From Bog-756 sp963699345 (GTDB taxonomy: Bacteria > Actinomycetota > Acidimicrobiia > Acidimicrobiales > RAAP-2), in the NCBI GenBank assembly GCA_963699345.1, contig CAVOTL010000005.1:930001-994000 (forward strand): a stretch of DNA of 64,000 nt, given 5' to 3'. Position 1 is the stretch's first letter. The number at the start of each line of letters is the position of its first letter. Below the pieces are notes generated by a model that was not told the DNA's origin, made no database searches, and saw only the letters and a list, made by a program, of their open reading frames with translations. The translations under genes and the position numbers were made by a program. Of the stretch, positions 10,301 through 17,779 are shown in pieces.

Positions 10301-12463
10301 AAGGGCCTCAGTCCCGACTCGTACTACGACGTGTCGATCGTCGCCGTGGCCGACGGTGACAGCCCCGCTCGCACCACCAACCTACCGGTGACACCGGGCG
10401 TCACCCTCAATCCGGGAACCATCGAGCTGACGGGCGCCACCACGGCGGCCCTGTCCTCCGACGTCGGAGGTGTGCTCACCTGGCCCTCCCCGGTGCCGGC
10501 CCAGCTGTCCGGCCTGAAGGCCGGGGCCGTCCTGGCGTCGACGCCGACGGCAGCTGAGCCGGACGGGCTCTTCGCCCTCGTGCAGAGCGTGTACCCGACC
10601 CCCTCGGGCGGGATCACCGTCTACACCACCACCGCATCGACGAGCCAGGCCCTCCTCACCTACACGTTCAGCGTCTCGGGCGCGGCACCCGGGGGCGGGA
10701 CGCAGTCCGTCCACGCCATGTCCGCCGGGGTCCGTGCCCATCCCGACAACATCGACGTCGGCGTCGGAACGTCGGGCTCGGCGGGGCTCGACGTGGACTT
10801 CGGCGACTGCGGCAACCCGGATCCCAACGACGTGGCCGTCTGTCTGGACGCCACCGTGTCCTACGAACTGGACGCGGGCGGTGGCATCAACACCTTCTGT
10901 GGAGGTTTCTCGGCCTTCGGCGACTGCGTCGGGGTCCCGATTCCCGACGGTGTCAACTTCTACGCCGACGCCTCGTTGGGGTTCGTCGGAGACCTCCAGG
11001 TCGACGGCGACCTCAGCCAGCAGTACCAGCTGGTCAACGACATCCTGGACGTCATTCCGCTCTTCGTCGGGATCGTTCTGACGCCGACGGTGATCGCCAA
11101 CCTCAACCTGGCGGGCGAACTGCACGTCAAGGGCAACGTGGGCGACGGCTTCGGAGGTGGTGTGGAGTGCCACGCCATCCTCTTCCAAGGGGCCGGCTGT
11201 TCGTCGTCGACACCGAACGACAACATCGCCCTTCCACCCGGCGGGACGGCCACGCTGTCGGCCAACGGCACCGGTACCGCCACGCTGCAGGCGGAAGGCG
11301 CCCTGTGCATCGATATCGCGGCCTGCCTCAACTTCCAGGGCCAGGTCGCCCTGGTCGCCACCATCAACACGTCGGCGACGCCCTACTTCACCCTGTGCGG
11401 GCAGGTGTCGGTGGCGGTGGGGCTCAACCTCGATCTGGTCATCCACAACTTCAACTGGGACACGACGATCTACTCCGACAATGTCGGATGCGTATCCACC
11501 CCGAGGCCACCTCCGACGTTGGACGCGGCGGCCCTCGGCCAACCCGCCGGGGTTTGCATCGTGCCCGTCGGGTCGGATGTACAGGGGTTCACGGCCACCC
11601 GCAGCGACGGCGCCTCGGACCCGCCCATCACCTGGAAACTCGAGAACGGGATCTCGGGAGACTCGATTACGTCGGCGGGCGAGCTGACCACGGCGGCACC
11701 CGGAGGTCAGATCCTCATCGTGAGCGCCACCGACAGGACCGGCCTCAGCGGCTCGATCCCGTGCGAGGTAGGCACCCGTGTGCAATTCTCGGCACCCACC
11801 GACCTGACATTCTCGCTGGCCAGCCAACGGGTCGGGCTACAACTCCTCCCCCTCCTGGGCCAGGAGGAGATCGCCTGGCAGCCGCCGGTCAACAACGGTG
11901 GTTCAGCCATCGTCAACTACCGGATCTGCCTGATCGGAGTGTCGAAATCCACGTGTGCCGACACCGGTGGGGCCACCGACTACCAGGTAGCCGACGACAT
12001 CGACCCCGGGACCTCGCTGTACACCGTCCAGGTGTGGGCCATCAACGCCGGCGGCGCCTCGTCGTCCGTGGCGACGGGGACGTTCAACACCCAGGGCGGC
12101 GACATCTCGGGGATCACGTACACCCCGTCCGGAAGCAACGTCCTGGTCGAGGTCAGCGGGGCCGGCTTCGGTCCGGGGCCCAATCCACCCGGCACGGCGA
12201 CGAACGCCGGCTGCGGGGGCTCGGGCCAGGACTACTCCGGCGACTCGCTGGTCGTCCACGTCGTGACCCCCCTGGGGCAGCAGTGGACGGCCGGCAGCAC
12301 CGGCAACTGCATCGGCCTGCTGGTCGCCGGGTATTCGGACGGTCTGGCCAGTTTCGGGTTCGGCAGCGAGTACGGGGCCAAGCCCTACTGGACCCTCCAG
12401 CCCGGTGACACCGTCACCGTCACCGTCAACGGCACCCAGCGCACCGAGGTCTACGAGGGCTGA
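7337..12463 (+). CDS. giant secreted protein: seven-bladed Vgb-like propeller, IPT/TIG and fibronectin III repeats
   Basis: The 1708-residue protein starts at ATG 7337, six bases after GGAGGTG. A twin-arginine-free but basic N-terminus is followed by a hydrophobic signal segment ending near VTAGASG. Residues about 73-355 hold seven copies of a roughly 43-residue unit with GPDGNLWFT(N/D) and SIGRITTAG, the signature of the virginiamycin-B-lyase-like propeller; seven units should close one ring. An IPT/TIG-like domain follows at about 623-710, three fibronectin III domains at about 713-1017, a long unassigned region, and a fourth fibronectin III at about 1488-1588. There is no LPxTG motif or C-terminal membrane anchor, so it is probably released. 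The lyase name should not be taken as its activity. It overlaps the end of the ABC-F gene tail to tail by 13 bases. Confidence 0.85.
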   Translation: MGRWRNGTDGPRRSSHNGGRARNGRRVRTAAGALFALLLLLPLVVVATPVTAGASGSDGVTNYTGTGIDGPDGITWGPDGNLWFTNQTNNSIGSITTAGTVSQYQSTAIDQPTGIVAGPDGALWFTDFAGDTIGRITTGGTVTTYSLPTGEGPNAITTGPDGNLWFTDFTANTIGKITPAGVVTVFKTGGVDDPSGIVAGPDGNLWFTNAGNNSIGRITTAGVVTDYTGTGIDRPVGITAGPDGNLWFTDAGTVRTWAGSAIGVITTAGVVTTYTATTVEEPIGIAAGPDGALWFTNGANNSIGRITTTGSITDITDPTINVPAGITAGPDGALWFTNVASSSIGRVATQGAVTADGSASCTGIDGRTTFAPPLTSSPTPVTETATTTLSVSGCAQQGNDNVPGTGGSPPTLTGTVTATSTFTGSACAAYLAGTPASYALTWTASPAPTDGIAPTTVTSTGTEDADGQNLDGDLGIGLTGATSQGSYPGPASMTLFAGITRSQFLTDCASGSGVSSLTFADGEVSAGLAATGPTITTADAATFTAGAPNTFVVSLQDALNETVQCVGNLPPGVSFVPDPDAAGGQFVGTPLPGSGGAYPLTLVAVDSSSLATTQPFTLTVDNSALPYVSSVSPSSGTNTPEPVTITGSNLAGPVTVDFGGVAATDILSDTATSIVVDQPPATAAGPVNVTVTAAVGPSTVTPGDQFTYDLPPQAPAAATAQPGGLSAYVSWAPSSSADAVSGYTATAAVAAGYTGTVPTGCGDPAPVSVSGDVTAAEITALCTGVPYTTTVTATNAYGTSPPSTAGAPVTPFAALPPSQPLITSVVPGKKSLLVEWNPPADDGGEPLTTYLVTATAPGEKSVSLEPAAPATEDTLTGLVDGATYTVSLSVTSQADLSSAVATATGKPEAKILPDEPTGLEVQPDTTGDLVASWVPPATSGTKPLKGYILSYDVTSAAAPLAAQRSGQAKKKGVSGKVKLGPTVTSDTLKGLSPDSYYDVSIVAVADGDSPARTTNLPVTPGVTLNPGTIELTGATTAALSSDVGGVLTWPSPVPAQLSGLKAGAVLASTPTAAEPDGLFALVQSVYPTPSGGITVYTTTASTSQALLTYTFSVSGAAPGGGTQSVHAMSAGVRAHPDNIDVGVGTSGSAGLDVDFGDCGNPDPNDVAVCLDATVSYELDAGGGINTFCGGFSAFGDCVGVPIPDGVNFYADASLGFVGDLQVDGDLSQQYQLVNDILDVIPLFVGIVLTPTVIANLNLAGELHVKGNVGDGFGGGVECHAILFQGAGCSSSTPNDNIALPPGGTATLSANGTGTATLQAEGALCIDIAACLNFQGQVALVATINTSATPYFTLCGQVSVAVGLNLDLVIHNFNWDTTIYSDNVGCVSTPRPPPTLDAAALGQPAGVCIVPVGSDVQGFTATRSDGASDPPITWKLENGISGDSITSAGELTTAAPGGQILIVSATDRTGLSGSIPCEVGTRVQFSAPTDLTFSLASQRVGLQLLPLLGQEEIAWQPPVNNGGSAIVNYRICLIGVSKSTCADTGGATDYQVADDIDPGTSLYTVQVWAINAGGASSSVATGTFNTQGGDISGITYTPSGSNVLVEVSGAGFGPGPNPPGTATNAGCGGSGQDYSGDSLVVHVVTPLGQQWTAGSTGNCIGLLVAGYSDGLASFGFGSEYGAKPYWTLQPGDTVTVTVNGTQRTEVYEG

Positions 12464-14178
12464 CCCGGTTCCGCTCCCGGGACACCGGTCGACAGGGTGC
12501 CGGTGCCCTCGGACCCGTCGAGGGAGAGTGTGCGCGTGAGTTCGACCGCCTCCAGCAGGCGTCGGTCGTGGGAGACCAGCACCAGGGTGCCGGCGAAGCC
12601 ACGGAGCGCCGACTCCAACTGCTCGATGGCCGGCAGGTCGAGGTGGTTGGTGGGTTCGTCGAGGACGAGCAGATTGACCCCCAGCGCCTGAAAGGTGGCC
12701 AGTTCGGCGCGCGTACGCTCGCCCGGCGACAGGGTGCCTGCCGGACGGGTCACCTGCTCGGCTCCCAGGCCGAACTTGGCCAGGAGCGAGCGGGCCTCGG
12801 GGACCGTGACCCCGCACCGGTCGCACACCTCCCGGACGAGGTCGCGCCCGCCGCCGAGCAGACGCCGGTCCTGCCCGAGGACCCCGGGCACCACGCTCGG
12901 TCCGAGCCACCGAGTGCCCGCCGACAGCGGGACCGTACCGAGGAGGGCGCCGACCAGGGTGGACTTACCCGTGCCGTTGGCGCCGGTCAGACCCAGGCGG
13001 TCCCCCCAGGCGATCTCCAGGTCGACCGGCCCGAGGACGAACGACCCCCGGGTCGCGACGGCCCCGTCCAGGCGGGCGACCACGTCTCCTGACCTCTGCA
13101 CCTCCTCGATGCTGAAGCGGAGGTCCCAGCCCTCCCACGGCTTCGCCACCTCGTCGAGGGCGGCCATGGCCCGCTCGGTCTGGCGGGCCTTCGACGCCAG
13201 CTTCTCGGTGCGGTTGATCCGGAAGCCGCGTTGGGCCCTGTCGTGGTCCCGGGGGGACCGGGTCTCGCGGGCCACCCCGGACGTGGCCCACTGGCGTTGG
13301 CGTTCGGCCCGCTCGCGCAGATCGGACCGGGTGCGCCGGTAGAGCTCGTAGGACTCCTCCGCCAGGCGACGGGCGGTGGCCCGTTCCGCCTGGAACCCGG
13401 CCCAACCGCCGCCGTACTCCCGGGCCGTGTGATGGTGCTCGTCGATCTCCAGGACGGTCGACACCGTCCGCTCGAGGAACGCGCGGTCGTGGGAGACGAT
13501 GACCATCCCCCCGGTGCGACGCCCGATCCACGCCTCGAGGTGGGCGAGTCCGTCGAAGTCGAGGTCGTTGGTGGGTTCGTCGAGCAGCGTGACCCCGAAG
13601 CGCGACAGCACGATCGCCGCCAGGGCCACCTTCGCCTCCTGGCCTCCCGACAGGGTCACCGTCTCCCGGTCGGCCAGCGGGGCACCGACCCCCAGATCGT
13701 CGAGGACGGCGTCGATCCGGGTGTCGAGGTCGGCGGCTCCGAGCGCGGTGAAACGCTCGAGCGCCGTCTCGTAGCGGACCTCCGCCGCCCGGGTCCCCTC
13801 CACCAGGCCGGCGGCGGCGGAAGCCAGCTCGTCCTCGGCGGCCGCCGCCCCGGTCCGCCGGGTCAACAGCTGTCGGACCGTCTCCCCCGGCACCCGCTCG
13901 TGCTCCTGGGCCAGATAGCCCACGGTGGCGGACGGCGGGTCGAGGGTCACCGAGCCCGAGTCCGGGACGTCGAGACCGGCCAGCAGACGCAGCAGGGTGG
14001 TCTTGCCCACGCCGTTGGGGCCGGTGACGCCGACGCAGGCCCGGGGTCCGACGGTCAGGGAGACGTCGGTGAGGATCGTACGGCCGCCACGGTCGTGACG
14101 GAGGGAGCGGGCCACCAGGGTGGCGGCGGATACCGGCTGGGGGCGATGGGCCGGCGGGGTGGATCGTGACGTGGGCAT
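12451..14178 (-). CDS. ABC-F family ATPase (antibiotic-resistance or translation-factor type)
   Basis: The 575-residue protein has two ABC domains and no membrane segments. Domain 1 has Walker A GPNGVGKTT (about 52-60), signature LSGGQ and Walker B VTLLDEPTNDLDF. Domain 2 has GANGTGKST, a degenerate signature LSPGE and LLVLDEPTNHLDL. The highly charged linker between them (ARRLAEESYELYRR to ARQTERAMAALDE) is the ABC-F P-site tRNA interaction motif region. ABC-F proteins bind the ribosomal E site; some protect against macrolides, lincosamides or pleuromutilins, others are housekeeping. The linker alone does not decide which applies here. ATG 14178 is preceded by GGAGGT five bases upstream. Confidence 0.92.
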   Translation of the reverse strand: MPTSRSTPPAHRPQPVSAATLVARSLRHDRGGRTILTDVSLTVGPRACVGVTGPNGVGKTTLLRLLAGLDVPDSGSVTLDPPSATVGYLAQEHERVPGETVRQLLTRRTGAAAAEDELASAAAGLVEGTRAAEVRYETALERFTALGAADLDTRIDAVLDDLGVGAPLADRETVTLSGGQEAKVALAAIVLSRFGVTLLDEPTNDLDFDGLAHLEAWIGRRTGGMVIVSHDRAFLERTVSTVLEIDEHHHTAREYGGGWAGFQAERATARRLAEESYELYRRTRSDLRERAERQRQWATSGVARETRSPRDHDRAQRGFRINRTEKLASKARQTERAMAALDEVAKPWEGWDLRFSIEEVQRSGDVVARLDGAVATRGSFVLGPVDLEIAWGDRLGLTGANGTGKSTLVGALLGTVPLSAGTRWLGPSVVPGVLGQDRRLLGGGRDLVREVCDRCGVTVPEARSLLAKFGLGAEQVTRPAGTLSPGERTRAELATFQALGVNLLVLDEPTNHLDLPAIEQLESALRGFAGTLVLVSHDRRLLEAVELTRTLSLDGSEGTGTLSTGVPGAEPGQPS

Positions 14179-14275
14179 GGGATACCTCCGGGACCGGGAC
14201 GCGGGACGGGGCGGGGTCGACCGGAGCTCACTTCACGGTTCGATGGTAGCCCGCCCGTCCGCGCCGGGCGCCGGT

Positions 14276-14308
14276 GATGGTCCGGTCCCGGCAATGGTCC
14301 GGTCCCGG
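14276..14308. repeat. short tandem duplication in intergenic spacer
   Basis: The 15-base sequence ATGGTCCGGTCCCGG occurs at 14276-14290 and again at 14294-14308, an 18-base period with two units. It lies between the ABC-F start and the end of the thiolase operon. No function is evident. Confidence 0.6.
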
Positions 14309-14445
14309 TGGGACCGACGCACCGTCGGACGCCCCTCGGGACGCCCAGGGGCCGGTGGGGGCGACCGGAGGCCGTGCCCGCTCCCGGTCGACGGACCCGG
14401 GACCCACTCCCCGGGCGGGTTCGCCCGGACTTCGCCGGCGGCCGC

Positions 14446-15600
14446 CTAGGGCTTGTCGCTCCCGACCACCCACATGGCGAAGAACTGCGACCCGCCGCCG
14501 TAGGCCTGACCGAGCGCCAGCTTGGCCCCGTCGACCTGGTGCTCGCCGGCCTGGCCCCGCACCTGCATGGCCACCTCCAGGAACCGGAGCATGCCCGAGG
14601 CGCCGATCGGGTTGGAGGAGAGGACCCCTCCCGAGGCGTTCCAGGGGATGTCGCCGTCGAAGGCGGTCGCCCCCGACTCCGTCAGCTTCCACCCGTCACC
14701 CAGGTCACAGAAGCCGAGGTTCTCGAGCCACATCGGCTCGTACCAGCTGAACGGCACGTACACCTCGGCGCAGTCGAACTGGGCGCGGGGGTCGGTGATG
14801 CCGGCCTGGGCGTAGACGTCGGCCGAGCAGTCGCGGCCGGCCTGCGGGTTGATCTGGTCCCGTCCGGCGAACATGGTGGGCTCGGACCGCATGGCCGTGC
14901 CGTGGATCCACGCCGGCGGGTAGCTGCCCGAGACGGCGTCCTCGGCAGCCAGCACCATGGCGGCGGCGCCGTCCGAGGACGGGCAGGCCTCGAGATAGCG
15001 CAGGGGGTCCCACAGCATCATCGAGTCCTCGACCATCTTCATGTCGATGTCGGCGAGGTGGAGGTGGGCGTACGGGTTCCGCATGGCGTTCTGGCGGTCC
15101 TTGACCGCCACCATCCGGCCGATGTAGTCGGGTGCTCCCGACCGGCGCATGTAGGCCCGGATGTGCGGGGCGAAGTAGCCCCCGGCGCCGGCCAGCAGCG
15201 GCGCGGCGAAGGGCTGGGGGACCGACAGCGCCCACATGGCGTCCGAGTCGGACTGCTTTTCGTAGGCCACGGTCAGCACCCGCTTGTGGATGCCGGACTT
15301 GACCAGGTGGGCGGCCACGAGCGCCGTCGAACCACCGACCGAGCCCGCCGTGTGGACCCGCAGCATGGGCTTGCCGACCGCGCCGAGGGCGGGGGCGAGG
15401 TAGATCTCCGGCATCATGTTGCCCTCGAACATGTCGGGGGCCTTTCCGATGACCACGGCGTCGATGTCCGACCAGGTGAGGTCGGCGTCGGCCAGGGCCA
15501 TCTTGGCCGCCTCGCGGACCAGCCCGGCGATGGACACGTCGTCCCGCTTGGCCTTGTGGTGGGTCTGGCCCACCCCGATGACTGCACAGCGCTCTGCCAT
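14446..15600 (-). CDS. thiolase-fold protein (Ltp3-like), predicted DUF35-dependent acyl-CoA lyase
   Basis: The 384-residue protein has the thiolase fold of SCP-x/Ltp proteins: a VIGVGQT N-terminus, DADLTWSDIDAVVIGKAPD, and a C-terminal NASGGVLSSNPIGASG loop. The segment that normally holds the nucleophilic cysteine reads HTAGSVGGSTALVAAHL, so that cysteine is absent. Cysteine-less members paired with DUF35 proteins include Ltp2-type retro-aldolases of steroid side-chain breakdown; I infer a similar C-C cleavage here. Its ATG at 15600 overlaps the preceding gene's stop (TGATG), so translation is probably coupled. It is the last gene of a four-gene operon whose sizes and order recall M. tuberculosis Rv3521-Rv3522-Rv3523 (from memory). 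Confidence 0.85.
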   Translation of the reverse strand: MAERCAVIGVGQTHHKAKRDDVSIAGLVREAAKMALADADLTWSDIDAVVIGKAPDMFEGNMMPEIYLAPALGAVGKPMLRVHTAGSVGGSTALVAAHLVKSGIHKRVLTVAYEKQSDSDAMWALSVPQPFAAPLLAGAGGYFAPHIRAYMRRSGAPDYIGRMVAVKDRQNAMRNPYAHLHLADIDMKMVEDSMMLWDPLRYLEACPSSDGAAAMVLAAEDAVSGSYPPAWIHGTAMRSEPTMFAGRDQINPQAGRDCSADVYAQAGITDPRAQFDCAEVYVPFSWYEPMWLENLGFCDLGDGWKLTESGATAFDGDIPWNASGGVLSSNPIGASGMLRFLEVAMQVRGQAGEHQVDGAKLALGQAYGGGSQFFAMWVVGSDKP

Positions 15601-16676
15601 CACGCACCTTCCAGGACGCACACGAGATTCTGTTGGAGACAGGGGCCCGACGTGGCGTGGGCCACGGCCCGGTCGGCGTCGCCGGCCCGGATACGGCTGG
15701 CCGCCTCGCCGATGCGGATGAGACCGGCTGACATCAGGGGGTTGGCCGCCAGCGGACCGCCCGACGGGTTGATGACCACCGAGTCGTCGAGGCCCAGCGC
15801 CTCTTTGACGATGACCTCCTGGTGGGCGAACGGCGTGTGGAGTTCGGCGATGTCCACCTTGCCGTCGGCCACGCCCGCCACGTCACCGGCCAGGGTCGTC
15901 GACGGCGACACGGTCAGGTCCCGGGCCCCGAGGGCGTGGGTCTCCATCCGGTGGTCGAAGCCGGTGATCCACACCGGTCGCTCCGACCACTGGGTCGCCT
16001 TGTCGCCGGCGGCCAGGACGATCGCCGCGGCACCGTCGGTGATCGGCGGTAGGGCGTGCCGGCGCAGCGGCGCCACCACATACTCGTCGGTCAGCAGCTC
16101 CTCGGGCGACACGTCCTTGCGCACCTGGGCCTTCGGGTTGGCCAGAGCGTCGCGACGGGACCGGGAGGCGATGGCGGCGAAGTCGGCCTCGGTGGCCCTC
16201 CCCGAGTCGATCAGGGCCCGCGCCTGCAGGGCGCTGAGACTCACGATGTCCGGCCACAGCGGGGCCTCGTAGTACGGGTCGAGCTGCAGGGTCAGGATCT
16301 CGTTCAGGTCGCCGAGGGACGACCGCCCGAACGAGTAGACGAGGGCGGCGTCGACCTCACCCTCCTGGAGGAGCACCCATGCCTCGTACAGCGCCCAGGC
16401 GCCGTCCATCTCCACGTGGGACTCCGACCGCGGCGGCCACACCCCGATGGCGTCGAGGGCCATCACGAAACTGAAGGGTCCACCGATCAGGTAGTCGGTC
16501 GAGCCCGAGCAGATGAAGTCGACGTCGTCCTTGGTGATACCGATGTTGCCGAAGACCTCGGCGATCACCGGGTGCAGGCCCTCGGCCTCGTTGTGCTCGT
16601 TGTCGCGGCGGACGCTCGTGGACTGGGCGAACGAGGCGATGGAGACGGGACGTACGGTCCTTCCGGCGGCGCTCAC
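15600..16676 (-). CDS. thiolase-fold protein (Ltp4-like) lacking nucleophilic cysteine
   Basis: The 358-residue protein is a second thiolase-fold member. Recognisable parts are GITKDDVDFICSGSTDYL, DGAWALYEAWVLLQEGEVDAALVYSFG, ITDGAAAIVLA and NPSGGPLAANPLMSAG. Where thiolases carry the acyl-accepting cysteine this protein has VEMDGAWAL, so it should not perform the classical Claisen reaction. With its neighbour it probably forms a heteromeric complex closed by the DUF35 proteins. GTG 16676 overlaps the stop of the upstream DUF35 gene (GTGA). Pathway placement in sterol or branched acyl-CoA degradation is inferred from the operon and operator. Confidence 0.85.
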   Translation of the reverse strand: MSAAGRTVRPVSIASFAQSTSVRRDNEHNEAEGLHPVIAEVFGNIGITKDDVDFICSGSTDYLIGGPFSFVMALDAIGVWPPRSESHVEMDGAWALYEAWVLLQEGEVDAALVYSFGRSSLGDLNEILTLQLDPYYEAPLWPDIVSLSALQARALIDSGRATEADFAAIASRSRRDALANPKAQVRKDVSPEELLTDEYVVAPLRRHALPPITDGAAAIVLAAGDKATQWSERPVWITGFDHRMETHALGARDLTVSPSTTLAGDVAGVADGKVDIAELHTPFAHQEVIVKEALGLDDSVVINPSGGPLAANPLMSAGLIRIGEAASRIRAGDADRAVAHATSGPCLQQNLVCVLEGA

Positions 16677-17179
16677 AGGTACTCCTTGTAGGTGTCGTAG
16701 TCGGCGTCCGGCTCGCCGTTGGGCCGGAAGTACCGGACCGAGGCGAGCGACGGCACCAGGTCGGCCTCGTCGACCCAGACGGCTTCCACCCGCATGCCCA
16801 TGCGGATCTGGTCGGTGGGGATCTCCTGGATGAGGCCCATGAACGAGAGGTTGGCCCCGTCGAGCAGGATCTGGGCGCAGATGTAGGGGATCTCGATGGA
16901 CTGACCGGCGAAGGGGACGTTGACGACGCAGAAGGTGGTCACCGTCCCCGAGTTGCCGAGCAGCACGTCCTCGGTGGTCGGCACGCCGTCGGTGGGGCAG
17001 GTACCCCGGCTGGGCACATAGACCTTGCCGCAGGTGGCGCACCGCTGCCCGAGGAACTCGCCCCGCTCGAGCCCCCGCAGGAACTTCGACTGGGCCACCC
17101 CGGGCGTGAACTCGAAGTCGAGGCGGATGGGCGTGGCCAGGGTGGTGACCGGCCCCTGTTCGGTCGGTTCGTCGCCCAT
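16673..17179 (-). CDS. DUF35 OB-fold protein with rubredoxin-like zinc ribbon
   Basis: The 168-residue protein has a CATCGKVYVPSRGTCPTDG zinc ribbon (about residues 47-65; CxxC then a lone C) followed by an OB-fold (GTVTTFCVVNVPF to MGMRVEAVWVDE). DUF35 proteins bind thiolase or aldolase partners and complete their active sites or substrate channels. The ribbon has three obvious cysteines instead of four, since the second pair reads C-P-T-D; metal binding may be altered. ATG 17179 overlaps the stop of the upstream gene as TGATG, and the gene overlaps the next one as GTGA. Confidence 0.88.
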   Translation of the reverse strand: MGDEPTEQGPVTTLATPIRLDFEFTPGVAQSKFLRGLERGEFLGQRCATCGKVYVPSRGTCPTDGVPTTEDVLLGNSGTVTTFCVVNVPFAGQSIEIPYICAQILLDGANLSFMGLIQEIPTDQIRMGMRVEAVWVDEADLVPSLASVRYFRPNGEPDADYDTYKEYL

Positions 17180-17637
17180 CAGGACGCACCTCCTTCGATG
17201 ACGAACGACTCGATGTCGGCCATCGAGCCGACGCGTTCGGCCGGTGGACGGAACTTCGCCGTGACCCGCGCCCCGGTGGAGACCGCATCGGGACCGGAGG
17301 CGCTGACGGCGTGGAGCATGGCGGTGTCGGCTCCGTCGAGTTTGATCAGGGCCCACGCGAACGGCGTCTGCAGCGGGTGCCTGCGGAGCGGGTGGGAGAC
17401 CCAGGCCCACGATTCGACCACACCACCCGGACCGACCTCGACGAGCTCGCCGACGTCGTCGCCGGTGATCGGGTCGTACTCGGTGGGCGGTACCACGATC
17501 CGGCCGTCGGAGCCGGTGGCCCCCACGAAGCGGCCGTCGCGCAGCGCGGTCAGGAACGCGCCGATGATCGGCCCGGTCGAGCGCGAGTACGGATATTCGA
17601 GCCGGTGCTCGGCGTGCAGGACCTCACTGTCGGCCAT
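17179..17637 (-). CDS. DUF35-like OB-fold protein without zinc ribbon
   Basis: The 152-residue product resembles the OB-fold part of DUF35 proteins (TEYDPITGDDVGELVEVGPGG in two parts, ESWAWVSHPLRRHPLQTPFAWALIKLDG split around the tryptophans, then GARVTAKFRP) but has no CxxC. Together with the next gene (168 residues) it matches the length of the single two-domain protein Rv3521 (about 303 residues, from memory), so a fused partner appears split here. ATG 17637 follows GGGGGAGG by five bases. A 14-base KstR-like site lies 43 bases upstream. It is the first gene of the coupled four-gene operon ending at 14446. Confidence 0.8.
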   Translation of the reverse strand: MADSEVLHAEHRLEYPYSRSTGPIIGAFLTALRDGRFVGATGSDGRIVVPPTEYDPITGDDVGELVEVGPGGVVESWAWVSHPLRRHPLQTPFAWALIKLDGADTAMLHAVSASGPDAVSTGARVTAKFRPPAERVGSMADIESFVIEGGAS

Positions 17638-17679
17638 CGGGCCTCCCCCTGGCGTGCGGTGAACGTGACCGTCGAAATG

Positions 17680-17693
17680 TAGAACAGATTTCA
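17680..17693. promoter_or_regulatory. KstR-like TetR operator
   Basis: The sequence TAGAACAGATTTCA fits the KstR consensus TnnAACnnGTTnnA (recalled from mycobacteria) at all fixed positions but one (ATT for GTT). It lies 43 bases upstream of the DUF35/thiolase operon and 87 bases upstream of the divergent sulfatase gene, where a repressor of sterol catabolism would act. The spacer is also unusually AT-rich here. Short sites occur by chance, so this rests on the match plus the function of the operon. Confidence 0.5.
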
Positions 17694-17779
17694 GTTTTGT
17701 GCCTCTCTGGGCCCCGTTTCGGGCCCCGGAGACTGCGGAGGCCGGCACCGGCGGCCTCGGACGGCGGTACCGTGCAGCC

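Noticed and set aside
10382..11827. Long open frame on the minus strand inside the secreted propeller gene
   Set aside because: High GC leaves long shadow frames; its composition is Arg/Gly/His-rich and it has no domain, while the plus strand encodes clear propeller and fibronectin domains.
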